DNA of 64,000 bases. It comes from SHLQ01 sp964517125. GTDB taxonomy: Bacteria > Actinomycetota > Acidimicrobiia > Acidimicrobiales > SHLQ01. The notes beneath the pieces were generated by a model. That model was not told the origin of the DNA, made no database searches, and saw only the letters and a list, made by a program, of their open reading frames with translations. The position numbers were made by a program, and so were the translations under genes. Below, piece by piece: positions 1 to 9,156 of the stretch (the stretch's first letter is position 1; each line of letters opens with the position of its first letter). The stretch covers positions 1-64,000 of the forward strand of contig CAZFBD010000001.1 in the NCBI GenBank assembly GCA_964517125.1, written 5' to 3'.

Positions 1-539
1 TGACCGCGTTCACCATCCGTCCGGCCACACCCGACGATTCCGACAATCTGAAACAACTCGCTGTGGACAACGAGATGTTCGCCCCCGACGAAGTCGATGT
101 CTTTGACGAGATGCTCGCCGGCTTCTTCGACGGCTCGATGAAAGGCCATCGGTGGCTCGTGGCGACCTCGTCAGAGGAGGCGAACCAACTCGCCGCTGGC
201 GCGTACTACGCACCCGAGCCGTTCTCCGACCGGATGTGGAACCTCTACTTCATCGCAACCGCTCCCGATCAACATGGTTCGGGTGTCGGCTCTGCGCTGA
301 TCGAGCACATCGAGCGGGAGCTCCGTGAGGTTGGCGAGTCCGTCGCCCGAACGTTGATCGTGGAGACCTCAAGCCTTGAGGGGTACGAAACGGCTCGGGA
401 CTTCTACCGTTCGCGTGGGTTTGTGGAAGAAGCAACGATTCGTGAGTTCTACGGACCGGGAGACCACAAGGTCGTCTTCTGGAAGTCGCTGACCGACGAA
501 CCGGCACCGCCTGATGTCGGGGACCCGCCCAAGGCCTGA
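1..539 (+). CDS. GNAT-family N-acetyltransferase (start cut by window edge)
   Basis: Open from the first base: read from base 3 the protein begins TAFTIRPATPDD, the usual GNAT first strand. Bases 1-2 (TG) are therefore probably the end of a start codon whose first base lies just outside the window. The acetyl-CoA pyrophosphate-binding motif A is QHGSGVG at about residues 90-96, followed by the usual helix. The C-terminal part (SRGFVEEATIREFYGPGDHKV) matches the end of small GNAT enzymes. The family transfers an acetyl group to an amine; the substrate cannot be told from sequence. The next gene starts 25 nt downstream on the same strand. Confidence 0.85.
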   Translation, partial: TAFTIRPATPDDSDNLKQLAVDNEMFAPDEVDVFDEMLAGFFDGSMKGHRWLVATSSEEANQLAAGAYYAPEPFSDRMWNLYFIATAPDQHGSGVGSALIEHIERELREVGESVARTLIVETSSLEGYETARDFYRSRGFVEEATIREFYGPGDHKVVFWKSLTDEPAPPDVGDPPKA

Positions 540-564
540 GAGACTCGGACAGTAGGGGGAACAC

Positions 565-1479
565 ATGGGCGAAACGTATGAGCTACCGGTCGTCAGCGAC
601 GACGAGTTGTTGGAGCTTGAAGAACGGGTCCGAATGGCGTGTGCGAACCGATCGCTCGATGGGTTGAGTGTCTTCGGATTCGGCGAGGTCAGCATTGCGC
701 TCGGCTGGCCAACCAAAGAACCCCGGTTCGTGGCGAAGCGTATGTACCCCATGCCCGATGCGGCGGCGGTGGATGAGCCGTTGCTCGCCATCGACCCGTT
801 TGCCGCTCATGTCGAGGCAAGCGGCCGCAAGGTGCTTCCGTACGAGACCCGGCGGATCCAACGGCCGGATGGAAACCACGTCGGCTACTTGGTGCAGCCG
901 ATCGTTCCCAAGGAGGAACTTGCCGAGACCGTCCTCAAGACGGACACACCAGCAGCCAACCACCCGTTGTTGATCGCCGTTCGCGACTTCGTTGTTGCCT
1001 GTGCCGAAGACGACCGGGCGCTCGACGCTCAGATCCCGAACTTTGCGTGGCGTGACGGCGAAGTCTGGCTGCTCGACATCACGACACCCGCCGGCTTCGA
1101 TGCGAACGGCAAACTCGAGTATCCAATGCTCGAGCTCTCCCAACAGCTCGTGCCGAAGCCGCTCGCCGGCGCATTCACCAAGGCAGCCACCGACATCTTC
1201 ACCCTGTACCGGGGAGTCGAGGGAGCACTCACCCAGATCGTGGTGTTCCTGCACCGTGTTGGCGCAGACGCCTGGGTCGAACCGGCAATCGAGACCTTCA
1301 ACAGCGTGCTCGACGACCCGATTCAGCTGAGTGTCGTGCAGGAGCGATGGGAACAGAATGTGAAGGACTTTCCCCGAATCAAGAAGGTCCTGACGATCGA
1401 GCGGGCCTGGCGAGAGAAGGTTCGGCGGAAGCCGTTCGAGTTTCTGATCGCCGACAGTTTCACCGGTGAGATCCTCTGA
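565..1479 (+). CDS. Conserved hypothetical protein, DUF6206-like
   Basis: 304-residue soluble protein without signal peptide or membrane segment. I assign it tentatively to the DUF6206 group from overall pattern. A conserved-looking FVAKRMYP near residue 55 and VWLLDITTPAG near residue 168 resemble the kinase-fold lysine strand and metal-binding loop. This is only an inference, and the family has no function known to me. A GGGGGAACAC stretch just before the ATG is a plausible ribosome-binding site. It follows the acetyltransferase by 25 nt and may be co-transcribed with it. Confidence 0.6.
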   Translation: MGETYELPVVSDDELLELEERVRMACANRSLDGLSVFGFGEVSIALGWPTKEPRFVAKRMYPMPDAAAVDEPLLAIDPFAAHVEASGRKVLPYETRRIQRPDGNHVGYLVQPIVPKEELAETVLKTDTPAANHPLLIAVRDFVVACAEDDRALDAQIPNFAWRDGEVWLLDITTPAGFDANGKLEYPMLELSQQLVPKPLAGAFTKAATDIFTLYRGVEGALTQIVVFLHRVGADAWVEPAIETFNSVLDDPIQLSVVQERWEQNVKDFPRIKKVLTIERAWREKVRRKPFEFLIADSFTGEIL

Positions 1480-1528
1480 CCCTCGCTGGCTGGTACGGTC
1501 CGGGCACCCACCAGAATTGGAGCCCACC

Positions 1529-2083
1529 ATGTCGAACCCCTACGTCCAGGCCGCCGAGACGACTCGCGCCGTCCTCGCCAACGTCCAAGCCGACCAGATG
1601 CAGGCCGCCACGCCCTGCGCATCCTGGGACGTTGCCGCACTCATCAACCATGTTGTTGATGCGCAGGGCTTCTTTGCTGCAGGCATGACCGGTCAGCCGC
1701 CGTCCGAGAGCCAGAACTGGGCCGAGGGCGACTACATGGCTGCGTACGACGCGGCAGTTGCGAACGCAAGCGCCGCCTTCGCCGCCGAGGGAGCGCTGGA
1801 GCAGATGGTGCAGATGCCATTCGGAGAGATGCCAGGAGCCGTCGTGATGGGCCTCGCCACGAACGACACCTTCACCCATGGCTGGGACCTTGCCCGCGCC
1901 ACCGGCCAGAGCACCGATCTCAACCCCGAGCTCGCAACCCAGATCCACCAGCAGGCCATGAAGACCGTGCCCGACGCATACCGCGGCGACGACGGCCAGG
2001 CTCCTTTCGGTGCGGAGCAGAGCTGTGCAGATGGCGCCTGCGCCGCCGATCAGCTTGCTGCGTTCCTCGGCCGCGAGGTCTGA
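1529..2083 (+). CDS. TIGR03086-family metal-binding protein (DinB/maleylpyruvate isomerase-like)
   Basis: 184 residues in a four-helix DinB-like fold. The N-terminal pattern TPCASWDVAALINHVVDAQGFF carries the helix-borne His typical of the mycothiol-dependent maleylpyruvate isomerase N-domain, and FTHGWDLARATGQ near residue 115 is the second hallmark of TIGR03086 proteins. These families often act in mycothiol-linked detoxification in actinobacteria, but the substrate here is unknown. An in-frame start exists at 1466, inside the previous gene. The ATG at 1529, with TTGGAG 8 nt upstream, gives the family's normal N-terminus and is preferred. Confidence 0.75.
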   Translation: MSNPYVQAAETTRAVLANVQADQMQAATPCASWDVAALINHVVDAQGFFAAGMTGQPPSESQNWAEGDYMAAYDAAVANASAAFAAEGALEQMVQMPFGEMPGAVVMGLATNDTFTHGWDLARATGQSTDLNPELATQIHQQAMKTVPDAYRGDDGQAPFGAEQSCADGACAADQLAAFLGREV

Positions 2084-2089
2084 CGCAGC

Positions 2090-2203
2090 TCAGACCAGAT
2101 CGAGTGAATATGGAGTGAGCAGGTCGTGGCCGGTTTCCGTGATCACGACCTGCTGCTCCAACTTCACGCCTTCTCCCCCGGCATCAGCACAGTATTGAAG
2201 CGC
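2090..2203 (-). pseudogene. C-terminal remnant of an M24 (Xaa-Pro aminopeptidase-type) peptidase
   Basis: The minus-strand reading ends in about 38 residues including GEGVKLEQQVVITETG and HDLLTPYSLD, which closely resemble the extreme C-terminus of M24 creatinase/aminopeptidase P-type enzymes. Upstream of this the reading frame turns into sequence of the REP inverted repeat at 2233-2300, so the remainder of the gene is absent. I interpret it as the stump of a deleted gene; a chance match is possible because the segment is short. Confidence 0.45.
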
Positions 2204-2232
2204 CGCGCCAACAACGAAGACAAGACACACGC

Positions 2233-2300
2233 AGGGGTCAGACCCGCCAACCGCTACGCTCGCGCTGTCGCAGCGACCACCTGAACCCGCCCTGACCCCT
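2233..2300. repeat. REP-type inverted pair (AGGGGTCAG ... CTGACCCCT)
   Basis: AGGGGTCAG at 2233-2241 is mirrored by CTGACCCCT at 2292-2300, bracketing about 50 nt. Each arm is a half or degenerate copy of the GGGGTC-N-GACCCC palindrome found intact at 15439, 16492, 16516, 16539 and 62442. The arrangement resembles a BIME-like pair. It lies between the M24 remnant and the monooxygenase gene. Confidence 0.6.
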
Positions 2301-2358
2301 CGGACCTTTGTCAGACGCACCACGTGTTCCTGAGATCGAAGTCGTGCAATGATGCGTC

Positions 2359-3975
2359 ATGGTCTTGGACGTAGCGCATCTCGACTTCGAAGCGATTGTG
2401 TTGGGCGCTGGAGTGGCTGGGATCCACCAGATCAAGACGCTTGTGGACCTTGGAGTGAACGCCGTTGCCGTCGATGGGGCGGACGACGTTGGCGGCACGT
2501 GGTTCAACAACAGGTATCCGGGCGCACGGTTCGATTCCGAGAGCTATACCTACGGCTACTCGTGGAGCTCAGAGCTCCTGGAGGAGTGGGCGTGGACCGA
2601 GCGGTTCTCGCCTCAGCCCGAGACGCTCCGCTACCTCAACCACGTCGTCGACAAGTTCGACCTTCGACGGCACATGCGCTTTGGGCGCCGTGTGGAGTCG
2701 ATGCACTGGTCCGAGGAGGACCACAGCTGGACGCTGACCTTCGATGACAGCGAACAGCTCACCACTCGGTTCGTGTTCACCGGGCTGGGCCTCTTGTCGG
2801 TGCCAACCCTTCCGAGAATCGACGGCCTCGACACGTTCGAAGGGCAGTCGTGGCATCCGTTCCACTGGCCTCATGAACCGGTCGATCTCAGCGGCAAGCG
2901 GGTTGCCATTCTTGGAACTGGCGCAACGTCCATTCAGATCATCCCGGAGATCGCTCCGCTCGTGGAATCACTGACAGTGCTGCAACGCCGGCCCAACTGG
3001 GCTGCGCCCCTGCACAACTCCCCCATCGACGACGCCGAGATGGCCGACATCCGCAGTCGCTACGACGAGATCTTCGCCCGGTGCGCGGAAACAGCCGCTG
3101 GCTTCATTCACGGAGCGGACTCCCGCAGTTTCTGGGACGTTCCCGCCGAAGAACGCTTGGCGTTCTGGGACGAGCTCTACGAGGGCTCTGGCTTTGGGAT
3201 CTGGCTGCAGAACTTTCCAGAGATCTTCTTCGACGAGGAAGCCAACGCCGAGTTCTCCGAGTACATCGCGAACCGCATTCGTGAGCGGGTCGACGACCCA
3301 GAGCTGGCGGAGAAGCTCATCCCCAGAGACCATGGGTTTGGCGTACAGCGCGTGCCGCTGGAGACGAACTACTTCGAGACCTACAACCGGGACAACGTGC
3401 GCTTGGTGGACATCTCGCACGAGCCCATCGAGCGGGTCACCCCAACCGGTATCCAGACAACGGACGACGAGTACGACTTCGACATCATCATCTGGGCCAC
3501 CGGCTTCGACTCGTTCACCGGGGCATACGACCGGATCGACATTCGTGGAGCGAATGGCACGAGTCTGATCAACAAGTGGAACAACGGCCCCATCACCTAT
3601 CTGGGCCTGACCAACCACGGCTTTCCGAACCTGCTCATGATCCCTGGCCCGCAGGCCGCAGTGACGAACTTCCCACGGGCGATCGAGTCGTCCGTCGATT
3701 GGGCGACCGCGCTGATGGAACACTGCCGGTCGTCCGGGCGCACCCGATTCGAGGCGCGAGAGGAGGAGGAAGCTGCATGGTTCGAGGAAGTAAAGGGCTA
3801 CTACGAACGGCTCCTCATCGGGTCGTCACAGCATTGGATGACCGGCTACAACTCGAACCTCGACGGTCACGAGTTCGGCAACATCCGGTACAACGTCTAC
3901 AACGGCGGCGGACCTCGCTGGCAGACGGCAATCGATGCGGTCGCCGACGGCTTCGAGACGCTCGACTTTGCGTGA
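2359..3975 (+). CDS. Class I Baeyer-Villiger monooxygenase (FAD/NADPH)
   Basis: 538-residue two-dinucleotide-binding flavoprotein. The FAD Rossmann motif is GAGVAG (residues 16-21). The BVMO fingerprint FxGxxxHxxxWP is exact at residues 160-171 (FEGQSWHPFHWP). The NADPH Rossmann motif is GTGATS (186-191). GTWFNNRYPGARFD follows the first motif as in cyclohexanone and phenylacetone monooxygenases. Such enzymes insert oxygen next to a ketone carbonyl, giving esters or lactones. The substrate cannot be inferred, and no lactonase or alcohol dehydrogenase is adjacent. Confidence 0.93.
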   Translation: MVLDVAHLDFEAIVLGAGVAGIHQIKTLVDLGVNAVAVDGADDVGGTWFNNRYPGARFDSESYTYGYSWSSELLEEWAWTERFSPQPETLRYLNHVVDKFDLRRHMRFGRRVESMHWSEEDHSWTLTFDDSEQLTTRFVFTGLGLLSVPTLPRIDGLDTFEGQSWHPFHWPHEPVDLSGKRVAILGTGATSIQIIPEIAPLVESLTVLQRRPNWAAPLHNSPIDDAEMADIRSRYDEIFARCAETAAGFIHGADSRSFWDVPAEERLAFWDELYEGSGFGIWLQNFPEIFFDEEANAEFSEYIANRIRERVDDPELAEKLIPRDHGFGVQRVPLETNYFETYNRDNVRLVDISHEPIERVTPTGIQTTDDEYDFDIIIWATGFDSFTGAYDRIDIRGANGTSLINKWNNGPITYLGLTNHGFPNLLMIPGPQAAVTNFPRAIESSVDWATALMEHCRSSGRTRFEAREEEEAAWFEEVKGYYERLLIGSSQHWMTGYNSNLDGHEFGNIRYNVYNGGGPRWQTAIDAVADGFETLDFA

Positions 3976-3987
3976 TGGAGTGCGGCC

Positions 3988-4977
3988 TTAGCGGCGGCGG
4001 CGCTTGCTCGGCGCTTTGACCATCCGGCCGTCGGATTTGCCGGTGATCGCAATGACGCCGCGGGCTTCGGCGGCGGTCACGAAGCTGCCGAAGTTGCGGT
4101 AGCCCAGGTTTCGTTCGCTGAACTCCGGGTCTCGCTTCCGCAGGGCAGTCTTCAGTCCGCTCAGTGGCACCTGGCCCTCGTCCTTGAGGAGCGCAGCGAG
4201 GAGCTCGTCGACCTGCGCCGCGCTGGATCCGGTCAGCGCCACCTCTGGGTCTCCGGTTCCGGAGAGTTCGACGAGTCCCTTGTCGGCCAGGCTGGCGAGC
4301 AGAGCGCCAAAGTTCCGGAACCCAAGCTCAGCTTCGGAGAACGTGGGGTCCTTGCGCAACAGGGCGCGCTTCAGACTGGACGACCGGACGGTTCCAGACG
4401 AGGAGGACAGGCCCGCAAGGGTGCTGGTGACGAGTGAGATGTCGGCAGGCTTGGATTCACCGTCGCTACTCGCCTTCGGCTTCGGTTCGTCGTCGGCATC
4501 CGACACGAGGTTGTCGTAGAACATGAACTCGTCGCATGCGGGCGGCAGCAGTTTCGAAGTCGACTGGCGGACACCAACCCCAATCACCTGACGGTCCAGC
4601 TCGCGGAGCTTCTGGACGAGCGGGCTCAGGTCGCTGTCGCCGGTGCAGATGACGAAGGTGGTGATGTACTCGCGTTCGAGCGCCAGCTCGATTGCATCGA
4701 TTGCCATCTTGATGTCGGCAGCATTCTTGCGGCTGCCGCCCATCTTCTGCGGAATATCGATGAGCTCCACCTGGTGACGGGTCAGCATGCGGCGGTCGCT
4801 GTCGAAATAGGACCAATCGGCGTACGCCTTACGGTGGATGACGCGGCCTCGCTCGGCAAGGGCGTCGGCGACGGGACCGAAATCGAACGCCGCCCCCAGA
4901 TTGTCCTTGGCGCCAATGGCCAGGTTCTCGTAGTCGAGAAAGACAGCGATGCGTGCTTCGTGTTCGTCAGTGGCCAT
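3988..4977 (-). CDS. NYN-domain ribonuclease-like protein with two LOTUS/OST-HTH domains
   Basis: 329 residues. The N-terminal NYN (PIN-like) domain shows the acidic residues of the family: FLDYENLA (D15), ADIKMAIDA (D88) and CTGDSDLSPL (D114, D116). After an Asp/Lys/Ser-rich linker there are two copies of a LOTUS/OST-HTH winged-helix module (about 185-245 and 255-325), recognisable by the repeated LKRALLRKDPTFSEAELGFRN and LKTALRKRDPEFSERNLGYRN patterns. NYN-LOTUS proteins are thought to bind and cut RNA; the target is unknown. The C-terminus is very basic (SKRRRR). It is convergent with the monooxygenase gene. Confidence 0.85.
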   Translation of the reverse strand: MATDEHEARIAVFLDYENLAIGAKDNLGAAFDFGPVADALAERGRVIHRKAYADWSYFDSDRRMLTRHQVELIDIPQKMGGSRKNAADIKMAIDAIELALEREYITTFVICTGDSDLSPLVQKLRELDRQVIGVGVRQSTSKLLPPACDEFMFYDNLVSDADDEPKPKASSDGESKPADISLVTSTLAGLSSSSGTVRSSSLKRALLRKDPTFSEAELGFRNFGALLASLADKGLVELSGTGDPEVALTGSSAAQVDELLAALLKDEGQVPLSGLKTALRKRDPEFSERNLGYRNFGSFVTAAEARGVIAITGKSDGRMVKAPSKRRRR

Positions 4978-5020
4978 GCCTCAGCCTTGCAGGGTTCAGG
5001 CGTGGGCTGCTTCATGCACG

Positions 5021-5467
5021 TCAGGTTGAGACAACGACCAGAAACTGGCCGCCGCCGGGTTCCACCGACGCCCGGATCTCCAGGCCGGGTTCAAGGCGCG
5101 AGATCCGGTCCACGAGCCAGGTGCCGGCTTGTTCAGCGTCGTCTGATGTGGGGCATCGTGCCATGGCTTCCCGGCCGCCCTTGTTGACGAGGCGCTCGAC
5201 ACTCGAAATGATCACCGCCGGATCAACGACAAAGAGGTGGTCTGCCCAGGGAACCACGGCGTCGCTGTTGCCCTTGCCCGTGTTGCAGTCGCGATGTGCG
5301 AGCCGCTCGGCCAGTTGAACCGACTTCTTCTTGGCCTTCCTTTTCGTGATTCTGGTGTCGACGCTGGCACTGCGGGGATCGCTCGTGGCCATGTCCGGGT
5401 CGACGGTCTCGTCGCAAAGCCAGCATCGCCAGCCGTCGGCGTCTCCGATGTCTTCGAGTGTTGGCAT
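5021..5467 (-). CDS. HNH-nuclease-like zinc protein (degenerate HNH core)
   Basis: 148 residues, starting MPTLEDIGDADGWRCWLC. Cys15/Cys18 and the later LAHRDCNTGKGN (His58, Cys61, Asn62) have the spacing and sequence of actinobacterial HNH proteins (CxxC ... SVDH ... LAHRxCNxxKG). The middle His of the catalytic core seems replaced: SVDT occurs where SVDH is expected, so it may not cut DNA. The segment between is Lys/Arg-rich (ITKRKAKKK). The C-terminal 60 residues have no recognised domain. It lies between the NYN gene and the MFS gene, all on the minus strand. Confidence 0.6.
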   Translation of the reverse strand: MPTLEDIGDADGWRCWLCDETVDPDMATSDPRSASVDTRITKRKAKKKSVQLAERLAHRDCNTGKGNSDAVVPWADHLFVVDPAVIISSVERLVNKGGREAMARCPTSDDAEQAGTWLVDRISRLEPGLEIRASVEPGGGQFLVVVST

Positions 5468-5505
5468 TGCGTCACCGTACCGTCGGCGACTGGTCGAACC
5501 GAGGG

Positions 5506-6741
5506 TCAGTGCTCGATGACGGCCATGTCGGCACGCTCGGCAAGCGCTGCTCGGCGCTCGCTGCGTCGGACGAGAGCAACGGCGATCGCCGCACAGATCG
5601 AAAGCAGGACGACGCCGACGAGGAGGGGGGTGACCGAGTCCACGACTCGGGCGCTGACGATTCCGCCGAAGAGCGCCCCAAGCGCGACACGCACGGCTCC
5701 GGTCATCGCTGACGCTGTGCCGGCGATGTCCCCGACGGGAACCATGGCCGCCGAGTTCAGGTTCGGCATGAGGAACATGAAGCAGGAGATCATGAGGCCC
5801 AGAAGCGGGACGAAGATCCAAAATTCGGGCTGGCCCTCCGAGCGCCACACCACGACGCCAAGGATGATCTGGAGCACAAGAATCGCTCCAAACGCCCGTT
5901 CCACCACACCGTCGATGCCAAGTCGTTCGACGACGCGTCCATTGATCAGCGCAGCTGCGCCGAAGAACAGGGCGACGGCGCCAAACACAATCGGAAACTG
6001 TTCGCCTCGGTCGAAGACCTCGTCCATGATCACGTCGAAACTCGTGAGGTACGCAATGAACGACCCTTGGATGAAGACCATGGCGATCATGTAGCCGAAT
6101 GTCACCGGGGTACGTACAACTTGGGCGTAGCCGGCAAAGATCACGGTGGGTTGCAACGGCCGTCGGTCCTCTGGCCGAAGCGTCTCCCGCATCCGCAGGG
6201 TCCAGAGCATGACGGCAACCGCCAGAATTGCGCACAGCCAGAAGGTGGCCTGCCAAGGGAAGATCAGGATGACCACGGCGCCGAATGAGGGCGCAATGAT
6301 CGGGACGAGAACGAACACCGCCATGATCTGCGACATCGCCTTGGCCATCTCCACGCCCTCGAACCTGTCGCGAACAATGGTGGACGCCACCACACTCGCT
6401 CCCGCCGAGCCCACACCCCAGACGAACCGACTTGCGAGCAGGAAGTCGTAGTTCGGAGCGAGGGCGGACCCGATGGCACCAACCAGATACACGAGGAGGC
6501 CGATGTACAACGTCGGCTTTCTACCAATGCGGTCGGTCAGCGGGCCGTAGAAGAGCTGACCTGCGGCAAGACCGAAGAAGAACACGGTGATGATGCGGCT
6601 CGTGTCCGCCGAGCCTGCGGCCAGGTCGAACGTCTCACGGATCTCATCGAATGCCGGAAGCATCAGATCGATGGCGAGCGCCGTGAGCGCCATCATCGAG
6701 GATATGAGCGTGAGGAGCTCACGGCGGCCGATGCGGTACAT
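5506..6741 (-). CDS. Bcr/CflA-family MFS multidrug efflux transporter
   Basis: 411 residues with about 12 hydrophobic segments. The start MYRIGRRELLTLISSMMALTALAIDLMLPAF is the typical Bcr/CflA first helix, and the loop 2-3 signature GPLTDRIGRKP is clear. GSAGASVVASTIVRD matches the motif C region of drug:H+ antiporters. Expected role: proton-driven export of drugs or dipeptides across the inner membrane. It ends 38 nt before the HNH-like gene. The upstream gene at 6822 is divergent, leaving about 80 nt for both promoters. Confidence 0.88.
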   Translation of the reverse strand: MYRIGRRELLTLISSMMALTALAIDLMLPAFDEIRETFDLAAGSADTSRIITVFFFGLAAGQLFYGPLTDRIGRKPTLYIGLLVYLVGAIGSALAPNYDFLLASRFVWGVGSAGASVVASTIVRDRFEGVEMAKAMSQIMAVFVLVPIIAPSFGAVVILIFPWQATFWLCAILAVAVMLWTLRMRETLRPEDRRPLQPTVIFAGYAQVVRTPVTFGYMIAMVFIQGSFIAYLTSFDVIMDEVFDRGEQFPIVFGAVALFFGAAALINGRVVERLGIDGVVERAFGAILVLQIILGVVVWRSEGQPEFWIFVPLLGLMISCFMFLMPNLNSAAMVPVGDIAGTASAMTGAVRVALGALFGGIVSARVVDSVTPLLVGVVLLSICAAIAVALVRRSERRAALAERADMAVIEH

Positions 6742-6821
6742 CTGTCGACCCTACGCCTCGCCGACACAAACTGGAGCCTGGGTGCCGCAAGCCACAGGCG
6801 GCGTGGCGACTACGGTTGGCC

Positions 6822-7793
6822 ATGGACGATCTTCGGGGACATGCACAGTCCGCTGCATTTTCCGGCGCGGCCAGGGTCCACCGGAGCGGTGACGTCGTCC
6901 AGGAATTTGCCGAGGGCTTCGCGAACCGGGCGTTGGGCGTGCACAACCGGCTCGACACACGGTTCGCGACCGCAAGCGCAACCAAGGGGCTGACCGCATT
7001 GTGCGTCGTTGCGCTCGCCGAGGCCGTAGCGCTGGACCTCGCCGCTCCCATTCGGCCGCTGCTCGGGCGTGAGCTGCCGAACATCGACGACGCCGTCACC
7101 GCCGAGCAGCTCCTCTCGCACCGGTCAGGTATTGGCGACTACATGGACGAAGACGCCATGGGCGACATCGACGACTACGCCATGGAACCACCCGTTCACC
7201 GGCTCCAGAACCCCTCGGACTACCTCCCTGAACTCTCGAAGCCAGCCCAAGTCAGCGCTCCCGGCGAACGGTTCACCTACAACAACAGCGGGTTCGTCGT
7301 GCTCTCGTATCTGATCGAGGTGCTCACCGGCTCGTTCCACAAGGCGGTGGTCGATCATGTGCTTCGGCCAGCGGGTGTCACCGATGGCGGTTTCTTCCGC
7401 TCTGACGACCTGCCGGCAAACACGGCACTCGGATATCTGAAGGATGGCCGCACCAATGTGCATCATCTTCCGGTGATCGGCGCTGGTGACGGCGGGGCCT
7501 ACGTCACCTTGGACGATGTCGACCGGTTTTGGGATTCGCTGTTCGCTGGCCGCGTCGTGTCGGTTGCAAGCGTTCGACGAATGACCACGCCTCATGGTCA
7601 GACTGAGGCCGGAGACTTCTATGGGCTCGGGTTCTGGCTGGGTCGCGGCACTGGGAGCGTTTCACTCGTGGGAATGGATGCCGGCGTGTCGTTTCATTCG
7701 GCGTACGACCCGACAACTGGCGATGCGCACACATTGCTTTCGAACACGTCTTCGGGTGTCTGGCCGCTTGCAAAGGTGATCGAAGGAGTGTGA
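6822..7793 (+). CDS. Serine hydrolase of the beta-lactamase / class C PBP family
   Basis: 323 residues, no signal peptide. The catalytic SxxK tetrad is SATK (residues 52-55) and the YxN motif is YNN (153-155), both at class C beta-lactamase spacing. LLSHRSGIGDY is the family's conserved post-SxxK helix region. A KTG-like element is not obvious; the HxG-like motif may lie in the last third. Such proteins act as esterases or peptidases rather than drug-resistance enzymes in most cases. A TTG at 6816 is an alternative start; the ATG is preferred. Confidence 0.82.
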   Translation: MDDLRGHAQSAAFSGAARVHRSGDVVQEFAEGFANRALGVHNRLDTRFATASATKGLTALCVVALAEAVALDLAAPIRPLLGRELPNIDDAVTAEQLLSHRSGIGDYMDEDAMGDIDDYAMEPPVHRLQNPSDYLPELSKPAQVSAPGERFTYNNSGFVVLSYLIEVLTGSFHKAVVDHVLRPAGVTDGGFFRSDDLPANTALGYLKDGRTNVHHLPVIGAGDGGAYVTLDDVDRFWDSLFAGRVVSVASVRRMTTPHGQTEAGDFYGLGFWLGRGTGSVSLVGMDAGVSFHSAYDPTTGDAHTLLSNTSSGVWPLAKVIEGV

Positions 7794-7797
7794 CGGT

Positions 7798-9156
7798 TCA
7801 GGCCGTCTCCAACCGCCCGAGGGCTTCCTCGAGCACATCGATGGGCCGGTCGAAGCACATGCGGATGTGATTGGTCGGTTGTTGATCGGTCCGGCAGGCA
7901 ACCCCCGGCAACACGGCAACCCCTCGTGCGGCAGCCGCTTCGGCGAACCGTGCCCCGTCGTGTGGAATGCCCATCCACATGGCCAGACCGCCATCGATCG
8001 GGCGAGGTGCCCAATCTGGGAAGCGGCTGCGAATCTGCTCGGCTAGCCACGTGGAACGTTCGATCAGCTGTGCTCGTCGCTCGGTCAGACAATCGTCGAA
8101 CCCATCCATGGCCTTGGCCGAGAACAGCTGAGCGGCCACGGACGGGCCAAGGTCGAACTGTTGCCAGCGACGCCGGCCCAGCGTCAGACACAGGGGCTCG
8201 TCGGCGATGATCCAGCCCGTCCGCAATCCCGTCCACAACGACTTCGACAGGGATCCGGTGCGGATGGCCCGTTCGCCAAGGGCCATCGAGAGTTGTCGGC
8301 CCGAATCGATGAACTCGAGTTCGCTGTAGGTCTCGTCCAGGACCACGGGCACTGTTGACGTCGTCAGCACGTCCGCGAGTTCGCTGCATCGTTCTGGGGA
8401 CGAGACGGTCCCAGTTGGCGAATGGACGGAAGCGACGAGGATGACCAGACCTGGGTCATGCCGGCCGATCAGCTCCGACAGCGAATCTGGCAGCGGACCG
8501 TCTGCATCTCTCTCGATGCCGATCGGGTGGCATCCGTTCGCGTGGACCATGTCGACCAGGCCGCCGTAGGTGGTGTCTTCCAACAGCACCGTGGCACCCG
8601 GCGATGTGAGGCCGGCGATCACCAGTGCAAGTGCCTGATGTGCTCCCGACGTCACGATCACATTTTCAGCGAGCGTGGGAACCCACCGGCTGGCGCGTTC
8701 GGCGATTGTCGTCCGGAGATCGAGAAGTCCCACCGGCGTGAGTCCGTTGGCAGGCTCCACGCTCAACAGGTCCGCAGTCTCCACACGGATCGGAGGAAGA
8801 AGACTCGCGTCGGGAGCGGTGGCCGAAGCCAGATCGATCGACCCCGTCGACTGGACCAGCTCCACGAACGGGAGCGGTGGACTCGTTGCGACGGTGCCAC
8901 CCGTGACCCACGAACCACTCCCCTGTCGTGACGAGATCAGGCCGGCCGTCCGCAGCTCGTCAATGACACCCGAGATCGTGGGTCGGCTGACGTGGAGCGC
9001 CGCCGCCAAGGTGCGTTCGGGCGGCAGTCGAATGCCCTGCGGCAGCTGGCCGGTACCGATGGCCTGCCGGATTGCCAGGCTCAGGTGCGCTCGAAGCGGG
9101 CCATCGGTGGGAGGCAGCCATGGGGTGATTGCGTCGACAACGTCCTGATCGTTCAT
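7798..9156 (-). CDS. MocR/PdxR-type regulator: GntR wHTH fused to a fold-type I aminotransferase
   Basis: 452 residues. Residues 20-85 form a GntR-type winged helix (IRLPPERTLAAALHVSRPT). The remainder is a PLP-dependent aminotransferase-like domain with the PLP-pairing Asp274 (VVLDETYSEL) and the Schiff-base Lys305 in GSLSKSLWTG. MocR proteins use PLP as an effector-sensing cofactor. The start at ATG 9156 has GGAGGG just upstream; a longer in-frame start at 9189 would run through the operator region. It is transcribed divergently from a LysE-family exporter, which is its likely target. Confidence 0.9.
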   Translation of the reverse strand: MNDQDVVDAITPWLPPTDGPLRAHLSLAIRQAIGTGQLPQGIRLPPERTLAAALHVSRPTISGVIDELRTAGLISSRQGSGSWVTGGTVATSPPLPFVELVQSTGSIDLASATAPDASLLPPIRVETADLLSVEPANGLTPVGLLDLRTTIAERASRWVPTLAENVIVTSGAHQALALVIAGLTSPGATVLLEDTTYGGLVDMVHANGCHPIGIERDADGPLPDSLSELIGRHDPGLVILVASVHSPTGTVSSPERCSELADVLTTSTVPVVLDETYSELEFIDSGRQLSMALGERAIRTGSLSKSLWTGLRTGWIIADEPLCLTLGRRRWQQFDLGPSVAAQLFSAKAMDGFDDCLTERRAQLIERSTWLAEQIRSRFPDWAPRPIDGGLAMWMGIPHDGARFAEAAAARGVAVLPGVACRTDQQPTNHIRMCFDRPIDVLEEALGRLETA

